Shown here: piece after piece, positions 62,768 through 64,000 of the stretch
How positions within the stretch are numbered: the first letter of the stretch is position 1
Layout of the letters: each line of letters opens with the position of its first letter
Source of the DNA: Pseudomonas azotoformans
GTDB taxonomy: Bacteria; Pseudomonadota; Gammaproteobacteria; Pseudomonadales; Pseudomonadaceae
Direction: 5' to 3'
NCBI RefSeq assembly: GCF_900103345.1
Contig: NZ_LT629702.1
Span: 1,798,001 to 1,862,000, forward strand
DNA: 64,000 bases
Program-made: the position numbers and the translations under genes
The notes under the pieces: model-generated
What the model saw: the letters and a program-made list of their open reading frames with translations, nothing else
What the model was told of the DNA's origin: nothing
The model's database searches: none

Positions 62768-64000
62768 TGGCTGAACTCACAGGTTGGAACGCCGTTAGCC
62801 TCCAGCCGGGCATGGACCTGTGACACAGGCTCACCTCGGGCCATGGCCTGCAACAGCCGATCGACCACCTGCGGCAATAAATGCAGCTCGATCCATTGGT
62901 CGATATAACGCGCGCCACTGTCATCGTGGGCGCACCGCTCGGCCATGTGCTCAACCAGCTCCGGCGTATAGCTGAATGCCAGGCTGCGCAGACCCAAGCG
63001 TTGCCCCAGGCGTTCGAGCTTGAGTCTTGCCAAGTCATGCAGCACGTCACCCGTGACCGGGTAATACGGCACGACACGCATCCGGGCCAATAACGCGGCT
63101 TTGAAGTGATCGCGCAGCTGCGGCAGGATTGCCTCATGCAGCGTTTGCACGTCAGGTCGCCGGCCGCCTGCGCACAATTTCCCGATACGCTCACTGCCAA
63201 GGTTGGACGTCATCAGGATCAGCGTGTTGCGAAAGTCGATTTCCCGGCCTTCTCCATCATTGGCCAGGCCCTTGTCGAAAATCTGATAGAACAGGTTCAA
63301 CACTTCCGGGTCGGCTTTCTCGACTTCATCGAGCAGCACCACTGAATACGGGCGTTGGCGCACAGCCTCCGTCAACACGCCACCCTCGCCAAAACCAACA
63401 TAACCGGGCGGTGCGCCAATCAAACGAGACAGCGAGTGTTTTTCCTGGAACTCCGACATGTTGAGGGTGGTGACAAAACGCTCACCGCCATACAGCAGGT
63501 CGCCAAGGGCCAGCGCCGTCTCCGTCTTGCCCACGCCACTGGGGCCGACCAGCAGAAAGACGCCGACGGGCGCGTCAGCCTTGTTGAGCCCGGCAGAAAC
63601 CGCACGCAGATTGCGGTCCAGGGCCTGCACCGCCTGCTCCTGGCCGAGAATGCGCAGGCGCAACGCATCGGCAAAACCCAAGACCTGTTCACTGTGTTCA
63701 CGTGCCAGTTGTTCAACCGGGATCCCCGTCCAGGCACTGATGACTTGCGCCACCAGGCGGGGGCACACCTGCTGCGTGGTTTTCTGCTGTTCAAGCCAGC
63801 GTTGCTCAAGGTCCAGGCGCTCGCTGTCCAGCGCCTCCATACGCAGGTTCAACGCGAGCAGGGTTTGTTCCTCCACGGGAAAGCCTTTGTCCCGGTCTCG
63901 ATTCAATGCCTGAAGCTGCCGCGCCCCTTGCGCCTGTTCTGCATAAAGGTGCTGCAACGCCCCAGGCGCTGTCTCCCGGCTAGTGCGCAAGCGGGCGCAG
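62764..64000 (-). CDS. clpV: T6SS ATPase ClpV (TssH), C-terminal half, runs off right edge
   Basis: The frame is open to the window edge, giving about 411 residues of the C-terminal part. The end of the coiled-coil middle domain (LRMEALDSERLDLEQRW), the linker SAWTGIPVEQL, the second AAA+ module with LVGPSGVGKTET, Walker B YSVVLLDEVEKADPEVL, and the sensor region and D2-small domain (YTPELVEHMAERCAHDDSGARYIDQWI) are visible. ClpV recycles contracted TssBC sheaths. The start codon and first ATPase module are outside. Confidence 0.93.
   Translation of the reverse strand, partial: CARLRTSRETAPGALQHLYAEQAQGARQLQALNRDRDKGFPVEEQTLLALNLRMEALDSERLDLEQRWLEQQKTTQQVCPRLVAQVISAWTGIPVEQLAREHSEQVLGFADALRLRILGQEQAVQALDRNLRAVSAGLNKADAPVGVFLLVGPSGVGKTETALALGDLLYGGERFVTTLNMSEFQEKHSLSRLIGAPPGYVGFGEGGVLTEAVRQRPYSVVLLDEVEKADPEVLNLFYQIFDKGLANDGEGREIDFRNTLILMTSNLGSERIGKLCAGGRRPDVQTLHEAILPQLRDHFKAALLARMRVVPYYPVTGDVLHDLARLKLERLGQRLGLRSLAFSYTPELVEHMAERCAHDDSGARYIDQWIELHLLPQVVDRLLQAMARGEPVSQVHARLEANGVPTCEFSQ

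Noticed and set aside
1..64000. CRISPR array, tRNA, rRNA, integrase or prophage
   Set aside because: No regularly spaced direct repeats, cloverleaf-like sequence or integrase/transposase motif was recognised on either strand.

Overview
The window is GC-rich, densely coded chromosomal DNA of a Pseudomonas, most likely of the P. fluorescens group. The evidence is the gdhB-moxR-bat gene order known from P. aeruginosa, the FadE/FabG4/FadL set, PraA/PraB-like proteins, an H2-type T6SS gene order, and REP/REPIN repeats with the GTGGGAGGGGGCTTGCC core typical of P. fluorescens genomes. No tRNA, rRNA, CRISPR array, transposase or prophage gene was seen.

Layout. 1-8.3 kb: the 5' end of gdhB (minus strand), a small unknown gene, then a tightly overlapping moxR-DUF58-DUF4381-batA-batB-batD operon, an envelope-linked AAA+/VWA system. 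8.3-9.8 kb: an AT-richer islet with two orphan small genes and a solitary REP. 9.8-15.3 kb: sbcD-sbcC-GST operon (DNA end processing). 15.4-17.2 kb: a 59-residue exported peptide, a periplasmic lactonase-like propeller and a small acidic protein. 17.3-27.5 kb: two tandem, paralogous giant proteins (1,637 and 1,659 residues) of the dermonecrotic-toxin/DUF6543 type; these are the least understood genes of the window. 27.5-31 kb: an HAE3-type RND permease with an exported six-Asp-box (YCF48-like) protein. 31-32.4 kb: a Gfo/Idh/MocA dehydrogenase behind a tandem GGAA-N6-TTCC-type palindrome.

32.4-49.6 kb is a lipid and hydrocarbon block. It holds an acyl-CoA ligase, thiolase, MaoC hydratase, HMw FabG reductase and FadE (a complete activation and beta-oxidation-like set), a FadL porin, two PraA/PraB-like exported proteins, AlkB alkane hydroxylase, an alpha/beta hydrolase, and a Baeyer-Villiger-type monooxygenase with an SDR and a ferritin-like metal hydrolase. 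Many leaders from 29.9 to 46.3 kb carry AAnAAnAA runs beside the ribosome binding site, the form of Hfq/Crc catabolite-repression targets. This suggests a shared post-transcriptional control of hydrocarbon use.

49.6-51.7 kb: a PTS EIIC-like membrane domain fused to a complete EAL phosphodiesterase. 52.2-64 kb: the minus-strand half of a type VI secretion cluster, clpV-sfa-orfX-fha-tssJ-tssK-tssL-tssM-stp-stk, in the P. aeruginosa H2 order. It includes a 43-residue lipoprotein gene and Thr-phosphorylation control genes; clpV runs off the right edge. All family calls come from reading motifs and from memory; no database search was run.
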